64,000 nucleotides of DNA from Bordetella parapertussis (GCA_945890495.1 CAMDCO010000007.1:1-64000), one strand, 5' to 3'. Shown: positions 33,096 through 44,254, counted from the stretch's first letter. Program-made: numbers and translations. The notes: a model not told the origin generated them from the sequence alone.

Positions 33096-33511
33096 TTCGT
33101 CAGCGCCCTCGGCGCGCCATGAGCCAGATGAATGTGGTTCCCTACATCGATGTGATGTTGGTGTTGCTGGTTATCTTTATGGCGACGGCCCCGTTCCTGA
33201 GCCCGTCGCAGGTCGAGCTGCCGCGCATCGGTCAGGGTAGTAGTACGCCGGTTGGACCTCTGGAAGTGGTGTTGCGGAGCGATGCCTCGCTGATCCTGCG
33301 TGATCGAGCGGCCGATGGGCGCGAAGAGCCCTTTACCGAGGGGCGTCTTGTGGCGGAGTTGCGCGCTCGGCAGGTGGCCCGGCCGGGGCAGCCGGTGGTC
33401 ATCGCGGGGGATCGCAACCTGCGCTATGAGCAAGTGATGCGCCTGATGGACCTCCTGCAGCGTGGCGGGGTCGAGCGTATTGGCCTGCTCGTCCAACCGG
33501 CCGCTTCATGA
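33092..33511 (+). CDS. tolR: Tol-Pal system protein TolR
   Basis: 139 residues. One N-terminal membrane helix (YIDVMLVLLVIFMATAPF) carries the conserved aspartate needed for proton use. The rest is a periplasmic ExbD/TolR domain ending in LMDLLQRGGVERIGLLVQP. It works with TolQ. Confidence 0.96.
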   Translation: MIRQRPRRAMSQMNVVPYIDVMLVLLVIFMATAPFLSPSQVELPRIGQGSSTPVGPLEVVLRSDASLILRDRAADGREEPFTEGRLVAELRARQVARPGQPVVIAGDRNLRYEQVMRLMDLLQRGGVERIGLLVQPAAS

Positions 33512-34356
33512 ATGCCTGGGCGATACCGCAAGCGGCAGGGCCTGCCCGAGCCTTAGGGGTGGATCGTTCGTCCTGGTGGGCGGGCATATTGTCAGTGCTG
33601 GTCCATGGCGGGTTGTTGTTGGTGCTGATACTGGGAGTCTCGTGGCGCAATGCGCCCAATCAGCCTGTCCAGGCGGAGATCTGGACGCGCCTGCCGGAGC
33701 CGGCCGTGATCTCCAGGCCCGAACCCGTTGCCGAGGCCCAACCCAAGGTGGAACCGCTCCCCGTACGCAAACCGGATATCGCCCTCAAACCCAAGCTTGA
33801 ACCGAAACGGGCCAGCAAACCACCGGTTTCCAAGGTGGAACTGAAAAAGAGCGAGGCCCAGAAACAAGAAGTACAAAAACGCGAGTCGAATAAACGCGAG
33901 TCGAATAAACGAGAAGTGGCTCGCCGCGCCCTGGATCAAGCGTTGGCGAAGGAGGCCCTGGAGACCCTGGATGCCGATCTGGCACAGGTGAAGGCGCAGG
34001 CCTTGCAGCAACGGACGGAGAGTCGCGCACACACGGCGGCCCAGCTTAAGGCGATAGCGATTCGGGATGCCCAGGAGCGTATCCGCCTCAAGATCCGTGG
34101 CCTGTTGCGGATTCCAGAAGGCGTCAAGGGTAATCCGGAGGTGGTGTATCTGGTGCGCCTGTTCCCCAACGGGGAGATCATGGGGGCGCCGGAACGGATT
34201 CAATCGAGTGGCCAACCGGCGTATGACGCGGCGGTTGAAGCCGCCATCCTCAAGGCCTCCCCATTGCCGTTGCCTACGGGTGCGGGTGCGGGGGCGGGGG
34301 CGGCGGCCGATTTTCGCGAGGGCCTGGAATTGCGTTTCCGGCCACGCGAAGGATAA
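33508..34356 (+). CDS. tolA: Tol-Pal system protein TolA
   Basis: 282 residues, shorter than E. coli TolA (421). It has a membrane helix near residues 28-47, then a Pro/Lys-rich and Lys/Glu/Arg/Gln-rich helical region, then a TonB-like C-terminal domain (PEVVYLVRLFPNGEIMGAPERIQSSGQPAYDAAVEAAI). A 15-bp unit encoding RESNK is repeated twice near 33885-33914. TolA spans the periplasm to reach TolB and Pal. Confidence 0.93.
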   Translation: MNAWAIPQAAGPARALGVDRSSWWAGILSVLVHGGLLLVLILGVSWRNAPNQPVQAEIWTRLPEPAVISRPEPVAEAQPKVEPLPVRKPDIALKPKLEPKRASKPPVSKVELKKSEAQKQEVQKRESNKRESNKREVARRALDQALAKEALETLDADLAQVKAQALQQRTESRAHTAAQLKAIAIRDAQERIRLKIRGLLRIPEGVKGNPEVVYLVRLFPNGEIMGAPERIQSSGQPAYDAAVEAAILKASPLPLPTGAGAGAGAAADFREGLELRFRPREG

Positions 34357-34425
34357 GGGAGGCCGGCGATTAAGGGAGGCCGATGCTACAATCGCCTTGG
34401 TTTTTGTGTGGGGTAAAAGGATCCT

Positions 34426-35679
34426 GTGCAGCGCGTATTTGTTAGCCTGTTTTTGATGTGGATGGCCGGCCCGGTGTGGTCGGCGATGACCATTGAGATC
34501 GTCGGTGGCGCGGCCAACCGCATTGTGGTGGCGATCGGCCCCTTTGGCCCGGTGGCGGCCGGCCAGGACGATGTCGCGCGGGTTTTGGCGGACGACCTTT
34601 CTCTGAGCGGACAGTTTCGCATCGTCAACGAACCCTCCCTGCAGGTGGGCGATGTGTTGACGGCCGGTTTTGGCCGGATGCGCAAGAATGATGTCGATGC
34701 GGTCGTCGTCGGGCAGGTGACGACCTTGCCGGATAAGAGTGTTGAGGTGCGCTTCCGGCTTTATGACGCGGTGCGGGCGCGTCAGATGGTGGGTTTCAGC
34801 TATGTGGTGCCCCCTCGGGCGGTGCGGGGTGTGGCGCACCGGATCGCCGAGGAGATCCACCTGGCCTTATTAGGATCGCCAGGGGCCTATGGTGGGCGGA
34901 TGACCTATGTGGTTAAGCAGGGCGGTCGGTTTGCCCTCAAGGTCTCTGATATTGATGGGCACAATGCCTTTAGCGTGTTTGAGTCGGCCGAACCGATCAT
35001 CTCGCCGGCCTGGTCTCCGGATGGCAACCGGGTTGCCTATGTCTCCTTCGAGGAGCAGCGCCCCATTGTCTATGTGCAAACCTTGAGTGATGGACAGCGC
35101 CGGGCCGTGGCGCGTTTCCGGGGTTCGAACTCCGCCCCGGCTTGGTCGCCGGATGGAAAATATTTGGTGGTGGCGCTGACGCGGGATCAGTCTTCGCAGT
35201 TATATCGGGTGGATGCGTCAGGTCAGGAGGAGCCCACTCGATTGATGCGGAGCGCATCCATCGATACCGAGCCGGTCTATAGCCAGGATGGGCGCTTTAT
35301 CTTTTTTACCTCCGATCGGGGCGGGTCGCCGCAGATCTATCGGTTTGAATTGGCCTCGGGCGAGGCCCTGCGCATGAGCTTTGAGGGTAGCTACAATGTT
35401 TCTCCGGCGCTGTCCAAGGATGGGCGCTGGCTGGCCTTTGTGCATCGCGCCGAGGGGGCGTTCCGGATCGCGGTCATGGATTTGTCCACGCGACAGGTGC
35501 AAGTTTTAACCGAAACCGATTATGATCAGTCGCCGAGTTTTGCACCCAATGATCGTATTGTGCTTTACGCCACCCGGGTACAGGGCCGGGGTGTGCTGGC
35601 AACCGTTTCCCTGGATGGAAAGATCAAGCAGCGGTTGACGCAAGAGGGTGATTTGCGCGAACCGGCTTGGTCGCCCTGA
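34426..35679 (+). CDS. tolB: Tol-Pal system beta-propeller protein TolB
   Basis: 417 residues, GTG start behind AAAGGA, with a signal peptide of about 20 residues ending VWSA. After an N-terminal alpha/beta domain come repeated propeller blades, recognised by SPAWSPDGNRVAYVS, APAWSPDGKYLVV and EPVYSQDGRFIFFTSDR. It is periplasmic and binds Pal and TolA. A -10-like TACAAT at 34387-34392 may give it its own transcript. Confidence 0.95.
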   Translation: MQRVFVSLFLMWMAGPVWSAMTIEIVGGAANRIVVAIGPFGPVAAGQDDVARVLADDLSLSGQFRIVNEPSLQVGDVLTAGFGRMRKNDVDAVVVGQVTTLPDKSVEVRFRLYDAVRARQMVGFSYVVPPRAVRGVAHRIAEEIHLALLGSPGAYGGRMTYVVKQGGRFALKVSDIDGHNAFSVFESAEPIISPAWSPDGNRVAYVSFEEQRPIVYVQTLSDGQRRAVARFRGSNSAPAWSPDGKYLVVALTRDQSSQLYRVDASGQEEPTRLMRSASIDTEPVYSQDGRFIFFTSDRGGSPQIYRFELASGEALRMSFEGSYNVSPALSKDGRWLAFVHRAEGAFRIAVMDLSTRQVQVLTETDYDQSPSFAPNDRIVLYATRVQGRGVLATVSLDGKIKQRLTQEGDLREPAWSP

Positions 35680-35704
35680 TCGTTAATAGACAAGGTAGGT
35701 TTAT

Positions 35705-36346
35705 ATGCTTCGTTATGTTGTGATGGGGGTCGTTCTGTCCATGACCCTGGCCGGGTGTGCGAACAAACCAAGCAAGGAGGCGCCGATCGAGACGCGCGCT
35801 GCGCTGGAGGCGGTCAACAAGACGGTCGTGCCGAGCAAGGCGGTCTTGGCTCCACCGGTGCAACCGACGAAAACGCTGAGCGAGGCGGGGAAAACGCGTC
35901 CGCTCCGTAGCGATGAGATGCAGTCCAAGCCGCTCGACCCGCAAGCGGCGCCTGAATCGGCCAAAATCGAGCCGGTGAAGAGCGTCGTGGTGGTGCCGCC
36001 GGTTCGCCCCAAGGCACGCACCTTCCAGTTTGACTATGACAGCGCGACCCTGGCCGCCGCCGATCACGCGAGCCTAGAAGCACACGGGGCCTTTCTGAAG
36101 GCGCAGCCGAGTCTGGAGTTGATGGTACAGGGCCATGCCGACGAACGCGGTAGCCGTGAGTACAATCTGGCGCTGGGGCAGCGTCGTGCCGAAAGCGTCA
36201 AACAGGCCCTGGGTTTGCTGGGTATTCCTGAGGCCCGTATCGAGGCGGTCAGTCTGGGTTCCGAGAAACCGGTGACAGAAGGGCATGACGAGGCGGCGTG
36301 GAAACAAAACCGCCGGGCGATCCTGATCTACAAGGATGAGCGATAA
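35705..36346 (+). CDS. pal: Peptidoglycan-associated lipoprotein Pal
   Basis: 213 residues. A lipoprotein signal with lipobox LAGC (Cys18) is followed by a Pro/Ala-rich linker. The OmpA-type domain then binds peptidoglycan: TFQFDYDSATLAAADHASLEAHG, VQGHADERGSREYNLALGQRRAESV and the C-terminal NRRAILIY. It anchors the outer membrane to the wall and completes the Tol-Pal complex. Confidence 0.95.
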   Translation: MLRYVVMGVVLSMTLAGCANKPSKEAPIETRAALEAVNKTVVPSKAVLAPPVQPTKTLSEAGKTRPLRSDEMQSKPLDPQAAPESAKIEPVKSVVVVPPVRPKARTFQFDYDSATLAAADHASLEAHGAFLKAQPSLELMVQGHADERGSREYNLALGQRRAESVKQALGLLGIPEARIEAVSLGSEKPVTEGHDEAAWKQNRRAILIYKDER

Positions 36347-36350
36347 AGAC

Positions 36351-37181
36351 ATGGGTCGATTACGGGTTGCCCTTTTATTGAGCACAGCGCTGTGTTTGAC
36401 GCAGGCCGTGGCCGCTGAACCGGTTCGTACCGACACTTCGGGCGTTGATGCCCGGCGTATGCAGGAGCGTTTGGAGCGTCTGGAAGCCCAACTGCAGAAC
36501 CAGGGTCTGCTCGGTTTGCTGACCCGACTGGAGGAGAGCCGGTCAGAGATTGCCCGGTTGCGGGGCGCGTTGGAGGAGTTTTCACACCAGTTGAAACTCG
36601 CCGAGCAGCGGCAGAAAGATTATTACCAAGATCTTGATCAGCGCTTGAAGGCGCTGGACACGCGCTTGGCGGCCGTCGTGGCGAAGCCGGCGGAAGGGTT
36701 TAATCTGCAATCAGCGGTTGCGATCAAAGGGGGAGGGAAGCCGGCGGTTCAAGCGGTGATTCAACCGGCGGCAAGCACGCCGGTTCCCGTTCAGACCCCT
36801 GTGGGTGTCGAGGGTGTGGCGCTTTACGAAAAGGGTTTGGCCGTCTTCAAACGCGGCAAGTATCCGGAGGCGGTGGCCGCCTTCGAGCAATATGTGAAGG
36901 ATTACCCCGATAGCGACCTGACGGCGAACGCCCTCTACTGGTTGGGTCTGTCGTATCTGGCGATGGAAGATTTCAAGCAGGCCGCTGAGGTGCAACAGCG
37001 CCTGATCAAGGCTTTTCCCAAGCATGACAAACGCGCTGATGCGATGTTGAGTCTGGCGCGGGTACAGAAGAGTCTGAAACAGAACCCGGCGGCGCGCGAG
37101 ACGCTGGATCAACTAATCGCGCAATATCCGAAGAGCAAGGCCGCTGGCACCGGCCGCAAGCTGCGCGCCATCCTCGACTAA
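36351..37181 (+). CDS. cpoB: Cell division coordinator CpoB (YbgF)
   Basis: 276 residues from the ATG at 36351, chosen because it places a signal peptide (RVALLLSTALCLTQAVAA) at the N-terminus; an ATG 15 nt upstream, inside pal, is the alternative. A coiled coil with many Glu, Gln and Leu residues (about 25-95) leads to TPR repeats (VALYEKGLAVFKRGKYPEAVAAFEQYVKDYPDSD and two more). CpoB links Tol-Pal to PBP1b activity in E. coli. Confidence 0.93.
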   Translation: MGRLRVALLLSTALCLTQAVAAEPVRTDTSGVDARRMQERLERLEAQLQNQGLLGLLTRLEESRSEIARLRGALEEFSHQLKLAEQRQKDYYQDLDQRLKALDTRLAAVVAKPAEGFNLQSAVAIKGGGKPAVQAVIQPAASTPVPVQTPVGVEGVALYEKGLAVFKRGKYPEAVAAFEQYVKDYPDSDLTANALYWLGLSYLAMEDFKQAAEVQQRLIKAFPKHDKRADAMLSLARVQKSLKQNPAARETLDQLIAQYPKSKAAGTGRKLRAILD

Positions 37182-37186
37182 TCCTC

Positions 37187-37843
37187 ATGCAGGTCTCTGG
37201 CTCAGCGACGCTGCGGGTCAGCGAGATCTTTTTTTCCTTGCAGGGCGAGGCGAGCCGGGTCGGCTTGCCGACGGTGTTCGTGCGGCTGACCGGTTGCCCG
37301 TTGCGCTGTGTGTATTGCGATACGGATTACGCTTTTTCCGGGGGCGAAACGCAGACCCTAGCGGCGATCCTGGCCCGGGTTCAAGCCTTTCCGACGCGCC
37401 ATGTTACGGTGACAGGGGGCGAGCCCTTGGCGCAACGCGCCTGCACCGATCTGCTGACCTTGCTCTGTGATGCGGGTCTGGATGTCTCGCTGGAGACCAG
37501 CGGCGCGCTTGATATCGCTGCGGTCGATCCGCGTGCTGCGCGCATCGTGGATCTGAAGACGCCGGCCTCGGGCGAGGTTGCGCGCAATCTCTGGTCCAAT
37601 ATCGCTCACCTTACGCCGCGCGACGAGTTGAAGTTCGTCCTCGCCGGGGCGGAGGATTACGCTTGGGCGGTCGAACAGATCCATCAGCACGGCCTGGCGG
37701 AGCGTTGCCCGTTGCTGTTTTCGCCTGTGCAGGGTCAACTGTCCCCGACCCAACTGGCCGACTGGATCCTTCGCGATGGCCTGCCCGTGCGTCTGCAAGT
37801 GCAACTGCACAAGCTGTTGTGGACCGAGGCTAGGGGTCGATGA
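37187..37843 (+). CDS. queE: 7-carboxy-7-deazaguanine synthase
   Basis: 218 residues. Radical SAM enzyme of queuosine synthesis. [27 protein letters not shown] is typical, and the cluster ligands are CPLRCVYC (CX3CX2C). [11 protein letters not shown] is the GGE motif. It overlaps queC by 4 nt (ATGA), the next enzyme of the same pathway. Confidence 0.94.
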   Translation: MQVSGSATLRVSEIFFSLQGEASRVGLPTVFVRLTGCPLRCVYCDTDYAFSGGETQTLAAILARVQAFPTRHVTVTGGEPLAQRACTDLLTLLCDAGLDVSLETSGALDIAAVDPRAARIVDLKTPASGEVARNLWSNIAHLTPRDELKFVLAGAEDYAWAVEQIHQHGLAERCPLLFSPVQGQLSPTQLADWILRDGLPVRLQVQLHKLLWTEARGR

Positions 37844-38613
37844 GTACGACAATGAGCGCGGCGATGGGTGCGGTGATGGGTGCGGTGATGGGTGCGGCGA
37901 CGAATACGACAATGAGCGCGCGGGTGGTTCCTGACGCGCGCCGCGCCGTCATTCTGCTTTCTGGCGGTCTTGATTCGGCCACTACGCTCGCCATGGCGCG
38001 TGACGAGGGTTACGCCTGCTACGCCTTGAGCGTTTCTTATGGTCAGCGGCACCTGGCCGAATTGGCGGCCGCCGCGCGGGTCGCTCAGGCCCTGGGGGCG
38101 GTGGAACACCGGGTTGTACACCTCGACATCGACCAGTTTGGCGGCTCGGCCCTGACCGATACGCGCATCCAGGTGCCCGAAACGCCCGGCACCGGCATCC
38201 CGGTGACCTATGTCCCGGCCCGCAATACGGTGATGTTGTCGCTGGCACTGGGCTGGGCCGAGGTATTGGGGGCCGAGGTGATTTATATCGGCGTTAATGC
38301 GGTGGATTACTCCGGCTATCCCGACTGTCGCCCGGTGTTTATTGAGGCCTTTCAGCGCTTGGCGGATGTGGCCACACAGCGGACGACCGAAGGCCAGTCG
38401 ATCCGCATCGCGGCGCCCTTGATCGCCTTGAGCAAGGCCGAGATCATTCGCCTGGGCGTGTCTTTGGGGGTCGATTACAGCCAGACGGTGTCGTGCTATC
38501 AGGCCGACGCAGCGGGGCATGCCTGCGGGCGCTGTGATTCGTGCCGCCTGCGCCGGGAAGGTTTTGCCGCCGCCGGGCTGGCTGATCCGACGCGCTATGC
38601 CCAGCCCTTCTGA
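37840..38613 (+). CDS. queC: 7-cyano-7-deazaguanine synthase
   Basis: 257 residues from the ATG overlapping queE. The ATP-pyrophosphatase motif SGGLDSATT lies near residue 47, and the C-terminal zinc site [24 protein letters not shown] is complete. It converts carboxy-deazaguanine to preQ0. The first 30 residues are a low-complexity extension absent from usual QueC and built from a DNA tandem repeat. ATGs at 37852 and 37912 are also possible starts; the one at 37912 gives a normal-length enzyme. Confidence 0.94.
   Translation: MSTTMSAAMGAVMGAVMGAATNTTMSARVVPDARRAVILLSGGLDSATTLAMARDEGYACYALSVSYGQRHLAELAAAARVAQALGAVEHRVVHLDIDQFGGSALTDTRIQVPETPGTGIPVTYVPARNTVMLSLALGWAEVLGAEVIYIGVNAVDYSGYPDCRPVFIEAFQRLADVATQRTTEGQSIRIAAPLIALSKAEIIRLGVSLGVDYSQTVSCYQADAAGHACGRCDSCRLRREGFAAAGLADPTRYAQPF
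37845..37920 (+). repeat. In-frame repeat cluster at the 5' end of queC
   Basis: A 12-bp unit atgggtgcggtg occurs three times in tandem (37864-37899, last copy one base different). This is bracketed by exact 16-bp direct copies of tacgacaatgagcgcg at 37845-37860 and 37905-37920, 60 bp apart. All units keep the frame, so copy-number changes would only alter the length of the N-terminus. Confidence 0.85.
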
Positions 38614-38729
38614 CCCTCCCTTCTGACGGCCTTGTGGTTTTCTACTAATACATCTGTACCGGGCCGGATGGCTTAAACCCTCGTTACAATCGGGCGCACA
38701 TTAATCTCGCTTGAGAGCGACGAGGAGAG

Positions 38730-39836
38730 ATGATGAATACCGAAGCGATGTCTCTGGCGGGCATAGTTGTTTGGGGCGGATTTTCGTTGGCCGTCCTGTT
38801 TGGTTATGTGGCCCATAAGACCAGTTTTTGCACCATGGGCGCGGTTTCCGATGTGGTGAATATGGGCGACTGGGGTCGCATGCGCGCCTGGATGCTGGCC
38901 ATGGCGATCGCCATCCTCGGTGCCAACGGCCTGGCCTACATGGGCAAACTCAATCTGGCCGACACCCTCTATACGGCGGGTCAAGTCTACTGGGGTGCGG
39001 CCTTGGTCGGCGGGCTGTGCTTTGGCGTCGGCATGACGCTGGCGGGCGGTTGTGCTCAGCGTACCCTCGTGCGGGTGGGCGGTGGGAACCTCAAGTCGAT
39101 CGTGGTCTTCCTGTTCCTTGGCTATTCCGCCCTCGTGACCATGCGCGGCATCTTCGGCGCGTTTCGCGTGGGTGTGTTGCAGTCAGAACCGCTGACCGTG
39201 TCGCTGGGCTCTTCCAGCGCCATTCCCGTCCTGTTGGGGCTCGATGCACAGGGCCAGTTTGGCCTTGCCGCCGCCGTATTTTTGCTGATTGCGGTCTTTG
39301 TTTTCAAGGACAGGGAGTTCCGTCATAGTCGGGACAATCTGCTGGCCGGTGTGGTAGCCGGCTTGGTCGTGGTGGCTGGCTGGTATTTGGCCGGTTATCT
39401 GGGTTACAGCGAGAACCCGGACACCATGGAAATGACCTATCTGGCGACCAATTCGCATCGCGCCGAGTCGCTCAGTTTCGTGGCGCCGATCGGCTACACC
39501 ATGGACCTGTGGGCCTACTGGACGGACGCGCAGACCAAGGTGACCTTTGGTATTGCCACCGTCTTCGGTATCGGTGTGGGGTCCTTCCTGTATGCGGTGT
39601 TGCATAAAACTTTTCGCTGGGAATACTTTACCAGTCCTCAAGATCTGTTTAGCCATATAATCGGTGCGACATTGATGGGCTTTGGTGGCGTGACCGCCAT
39701 GGGCTGCACGATAGGCCAAGGAGTTACCGGACTTTCGACGCTGGCCTTGGGTTCTGTGATTGCGCTGACGGGCATCTTGGCCGGCGCGGCGATCACCATG
39801 AAGCTCCAGTATCGCTGGATGATGCGAGAAAACTAG
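38730..39836 (+). CDS. YeeE/YedE-type sulfur-compound transporter
   Basis: 368 residues, about nine to ten membrane segments. Two sulf_transp repeats hold conserved cysteines: HKTSFCTMGAVSDVV, MTLAGGCAQRTLVRVGGGN and AMGCTIGQGVTGLSTLALG. In the thiosulfate importer TsuA equivalent cysteines relay thiosulfate through the membrane. Substrate here is inferred to be a reduced sulfur compound. GAGGAGAG precedes the ATG. A thioredoxin-like gene follows by 17 nt, probably as a partner. Confidence 0.87.
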   Translation: MMNTEAMSLAGIVVWGGFSLAVLFGYVAHKTSFCTMGAVSDVVNMGDWGRMRAWMLAMAIAILGANGLAYMGKLNLADTLYTAGQVYWGAALVGGLCFGVGMTLAGGCAQRTLVRVGGGNLKSIVVFLFLGYSALVTMRGIFGAFRVGVLQSEPLTVSLGSSSAIPVLLGLDAQGQFGLAAAVFLLIAVFVFKDREFRHSRDNLLAGVVAGLVVVAGWYLAGYLGYSENPDTMEMTYLATNSHRAESLSFVAPIGYTMDLWAYWTDAQTKVTFGIATVFGIGVGSFLYAVLHKTFRWEYFTSPQDLFSHIIGATLMGFGGVTAMGCTIGQGVTGLSTLALGSVIALTGILAGAAITMKLQYRWMMREN

Positions 39837-39853
39837 AATAAGGCAAAAAGAGA

Positions 39854-40378
39854 TTGCTTCGTTACCTAAAATTATTGCTAGGTGGGTTGCTGTGTGTGGT
39901 TTGTGTCTCTGGCGTCTTGTTTTCAGGCGCACAGGCCGCCCCCAAAACGATCAACTTTCAGTTCACCGATGTGAATGGCAAGTCGATCCGACTGTCGGAT
40001 TACAAGGGCCAATGGGTCTTGGTCAACTTCTGGGCCCCGTGGTGCCCATTGTGTTGGGAAGAAGCGCCGGACTTGAACGATCTCAACAAGCGCCGCGATT
40101 TTGTCGTCATCGGCATGGGGCTTGATTACGGCCCTGATGCCAACATCGTTGTCGAGACGGCCCAGCGTCACAACCTCAACTTTGAAGCGATTGTGGCCGG
40201 TGGCTCCCGGCGCAATCCGGACAGCCCGTTCCGCCAAGTGGGCCCGGTCGATTTTTACCCGACCTCTTACCTCTATGACCCCAATGGAGAGATGGTCATG
40301 TTTATCCCGGGCCTGATCAAGGTGAAGCGTATCAACGCCTTCATCGATACCTGGCGGCAGATCCAATCGGTCAAATAG
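39854..40378 (+). CDS. TlpA-like periplasmic thioredoxin
   Basis: 174 residues with a TTG start behind AAAAAGAG. A signal peptide of about 28 residues ends GAQA. The thioredoxin fold has the active site WCPLC in NFWAPWCPLCWEEAPDL. It should reduce or exchange disulfides in the periplasm. Pairing with a YeeE/YedE transporter suggests a role in handling protein-bound or transported sulfur; that role is inference. Confidence 0.87.
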   Translation: MLRYLKLLLGGLLCVVCVSGVLFSGAQAAPKTINFQFTDVNGKSIRLSDYKGQWVLVNFWAPWCPLCWEEAPDLNDLNKRRDFVVIGMGLDYGPDANIVVETAQRHNLNFEAIVAGGSRRNPDSPFRQVGPVDFYPTSYLYDPNGEMVMFIPGLIKVKRINAFIDTWRQIQSVK

Positions 40379-40452
40379 CGCTCGCTTTGGAAGGGGCTCG
40401 GCGTGTCGGTCCTGGCGCTATCGCAGCTCTGCCTTGGATTTGAATTTCAAGA

Positions 40453-40481
40453 TTGACGCGAAGGCCTGAATTTGGAATAAT
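40453..40481 (+). promoter_or_regulatory. Promoter of the tRNA-Lys pair
   Basis: TTGACG (40453-40458), a 17-bp spacer and AATAAT (40476-40481) lie 13 bp before the first tRNA. Confidence 0.7.
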
Positions 40482-40493
40482 GCTCCGCTTTCC

Positions 40494-40569
40494 GGGTCGG
40501 TAGCTCAGCCGGTAGAGCAGCGGACTTTTAATCCGTTGGTCGCGAGTTCGAATCTCGCCCGACCCACCA
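40494..40569 (+). tRNA. tRNA-Lys (anticodon TTT)
   Basis: 76 nt cloverleaf. Acceptor GGGTCGG pairs with CCGACCC (40559-40565), and CCA is encoded at 40567-40569. The D-arm TAGCTCAGCCGGTAGAGCA, anticodon loop CTTTTAA (anticodon TTT) and T-arm with GTTCGAATC are all present. Confidence 0.97.
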
Positions 40570-40575
40570 TGTTTC

Positions 40576-42979
<2,404 letters not shown>

Positions 42980-43061
42980 GCGCGTACGGCACCAAACGCC
43001 GTCGCTGCCAAGGCACCCCATCGGGCGGCACCTATCGTGCGTGACAGGCCAATCTGAAAGC

Positions 43062-43086
43062 GGAAATCGTGTCTGACCCCGTTTTT
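43062..43086 (-). repeat. GGGGTCAGA-core repeat, copy 1
   Basis: On the minus strand it reads ggggtcagacacgatttcc, one base shorter than the consensus core GGGGTCAGAxCACGATTT. Related copies are at 44218, 46747 and 47537. It lies left of the MntA/HepT module. Confidence 0.8.
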
Positions 43087-43108
43087 CGTTGCGTGCCGGC
43101 CTGATTTT

Positions 43109-43238
43109 CGTAGGGGCAACCCCCTGTGGTTGCCCATGTACCGTTAGGGCAGGCACAGGGGCCTGCCCCTACATGGGCCATGGCCGTCGTGGTTGCCAAA
43201 AGGTGTAATGTGGCCAGATCCACTACCAATCACCAAGA
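43109..43238 (+). repeat. 130-bp inverted repeat, copy A
   Basis: By my manual alignment it matches the reverse complement of 45780-45909 with about 7 mismatches. It contains two internal palindromes: GGGCAACC/GGTTGCCC (43114-43135) and GGGCAGGC/GCCTGCCC (43147-43168). Each has a 6-base loop. The double-hairpin design recalls REP/BIME-type mobile repeats. No transposase is encoded in it. Confidence 0.9.
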
Positions 43239-43334
43239 CCGCAATTTCCCCGCCGATTTCCCCTTGACCTCAGTTTTCCCTGTTTGCCTTGCCTATAGGA
43301 GACGGGCATACTCTTGCTGAAGCTGGAGATAGCC

Positions 43335-43625
43335 ATGCGCCTGACTGCCGAACAGATCAACCTGATACGCACACAAGTCCAAAGCCAATTTGGGCCGCAT
43401 TCGCGTGTGTGGCTGTTTGGATCGCGTGTGGATGACGCACGCCGGGGCGGGGATGTCGATTTGTATATCGAGCCCCAAATTGAAGCTACACCGTGGCAAG
43501 AAGCGATTTTGCGCGTCCAGCTTCAGGACGGCTTGCAGCTGCCGGTCGATACCGTCGTTGCAATGCAACCCGATGACCCCCGACCGATGTGCCGCATTGC
43601 CCGGATGACGGGGGTGGCATTGTGA
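43335..43625 (+). CDS. MntA-type nucleotidyltransferase antitoxin
   Basis: 96 residues from the ATG at 43335 (GGAG 7 nt upstream). The minimal nucleotidyltransferase signature is Gly29-Ser30 ... Asp40-x-Asp42 in FGSRVDDARRGGDVDLYI. MntA proteins inactivate the HepT toxin by adding nucleotides to a tyrosine. The gene overlaps the HEPN gene by 4 nt (GTGA). Confidence 0.85.
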   Translation: MRLTAEQINLIRTQVQSQFGPHSRVWLFGSRVDDARRGGDVDLYIEPQIEATPWQEAILRVQLQDGLQLPVDTVVAMQPDDPRPMCRIARMTGVAL

Positions 43626-44095
43626 GCGCGGATTTACTCGCAGAAAAAGGGCGGCTGCTGGCCGACAAGCTGACGGCTTGCCTGCGTTTGCAAGACCGGG
43701 TGCGCTACAGCCAGGCCAAGTTGCCGCTCCCCTTGCTGGACACGGCATGCTTGGACAATGCACAAATGGAGTCCTTGTCGGCCTTCAACGAAACCTTCAG
43801 CAAGTGGCAGGATGTGCTGGCCTCGGCCATGAAGGAAGCCGTGGGTTTGTCTGGGCTGGATGCCAGTCAGTTCATGCGCGTGCTGACCCTCATGGAAAAA
43901 GAGGGTGTGGTTGATGCCGTAGCGTGGCGCACCTTGCGTGAGCTACGCAACGCCGCCGCGCATGATTACTTGCTTGATGGCCAGCAACAGGCCCGCCATT
44001 TCAATGCTGTGGCAGGGCATGTTGGGGTGCTTGAGAGCGCCACGCAAAACCTTGTCGCGTATTGCGGCGACACCTTGGGCCTGGCGCGGCTGTAA
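43622..44095 (+). CDS. HepT-type HEPN ribonuclease toxin
   Basis: 157 residues, GTG start overlapping the antitoxin stop. A helical HEPN domain with the full RX4HXY motif is seen: Arg109, His114 and Tyr116 in RNAAAHDY. In characterised HepT the Arg and His form the RNase site and the Tyr is the target of MntA. It is therefore very likely an active toxin held by its partner. Confidence 0.85.
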   Translation: MSADLLAEKGRLLADKLTACLRLQDRVRYSQAKLPLPLLDTACLDNAQMESLSAFNETFSKWQDVLASAMKEAVGLSGLDASQFMRVLTLMEKEGVVDAVAWRTLRELRNAAAHDYLLDGQQQARHFNAVAGHVGVLESATQNLVAYCGDTLGLARL

Positions 44096-44217
44096 CGCCT
44101 CAACGGCCAGTAGGAACGTCATCAACGGCCTGTAGGCGCGCAACCCCTGCGCGGATCTTGCAAACCCATCGGCCACAGGCGGAAACCTACGAGCCCCGCG
44201 CCGCCCGCCCGCTGATT

Positions 44218-44243
44218 GGAAATCGTGGTCTGACCCCGTTTTA
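44218..44243 (-). repeat. GGGGTCAGA-core repeat, copy 2
   Basis: The minus strand reads ggggtcagaccacgatttcc, the fullest copy of the core. Nearly identical to copy 1 at 43062 and in the same orientation, so the two bracket the MntA/HepT module as direct repeats. Confidence 0.85.
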
Positions 44244-44254
44244 TGTTATTTCTC

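Larger units (their letters stand above)
42980..43334. other. Gene-free stretch after proB holding repeats
   Basis: About 355 bases with no credible gene. It contains one copy of the short GGGGTCAGA-core repeat (43062-43086) and copy A of the 130-bp inverted repeat (43109-43238). No clear terminator for proB was found. It marks the left edge of the accessory island. Confidence 0.75.

Noticed and set aside
34355-34382. Duplicate aagggaggccg between tolA and tolB as a regulatory site
   Set aside because: A single short duplication without symmetry or a matching promoter element; could be chance or slippage.
33592-34860. 422-codon minus-strand frame across tolA and tolB
   Set aside because: It runs opposite two clear genes and across their spacer; the His/Arg-rich translation matches no protein type.
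43109-43238. CRISPR array
   Set aside because: The repeat units are palindromes present once per site with no regular spacers and no cas genes in the window.
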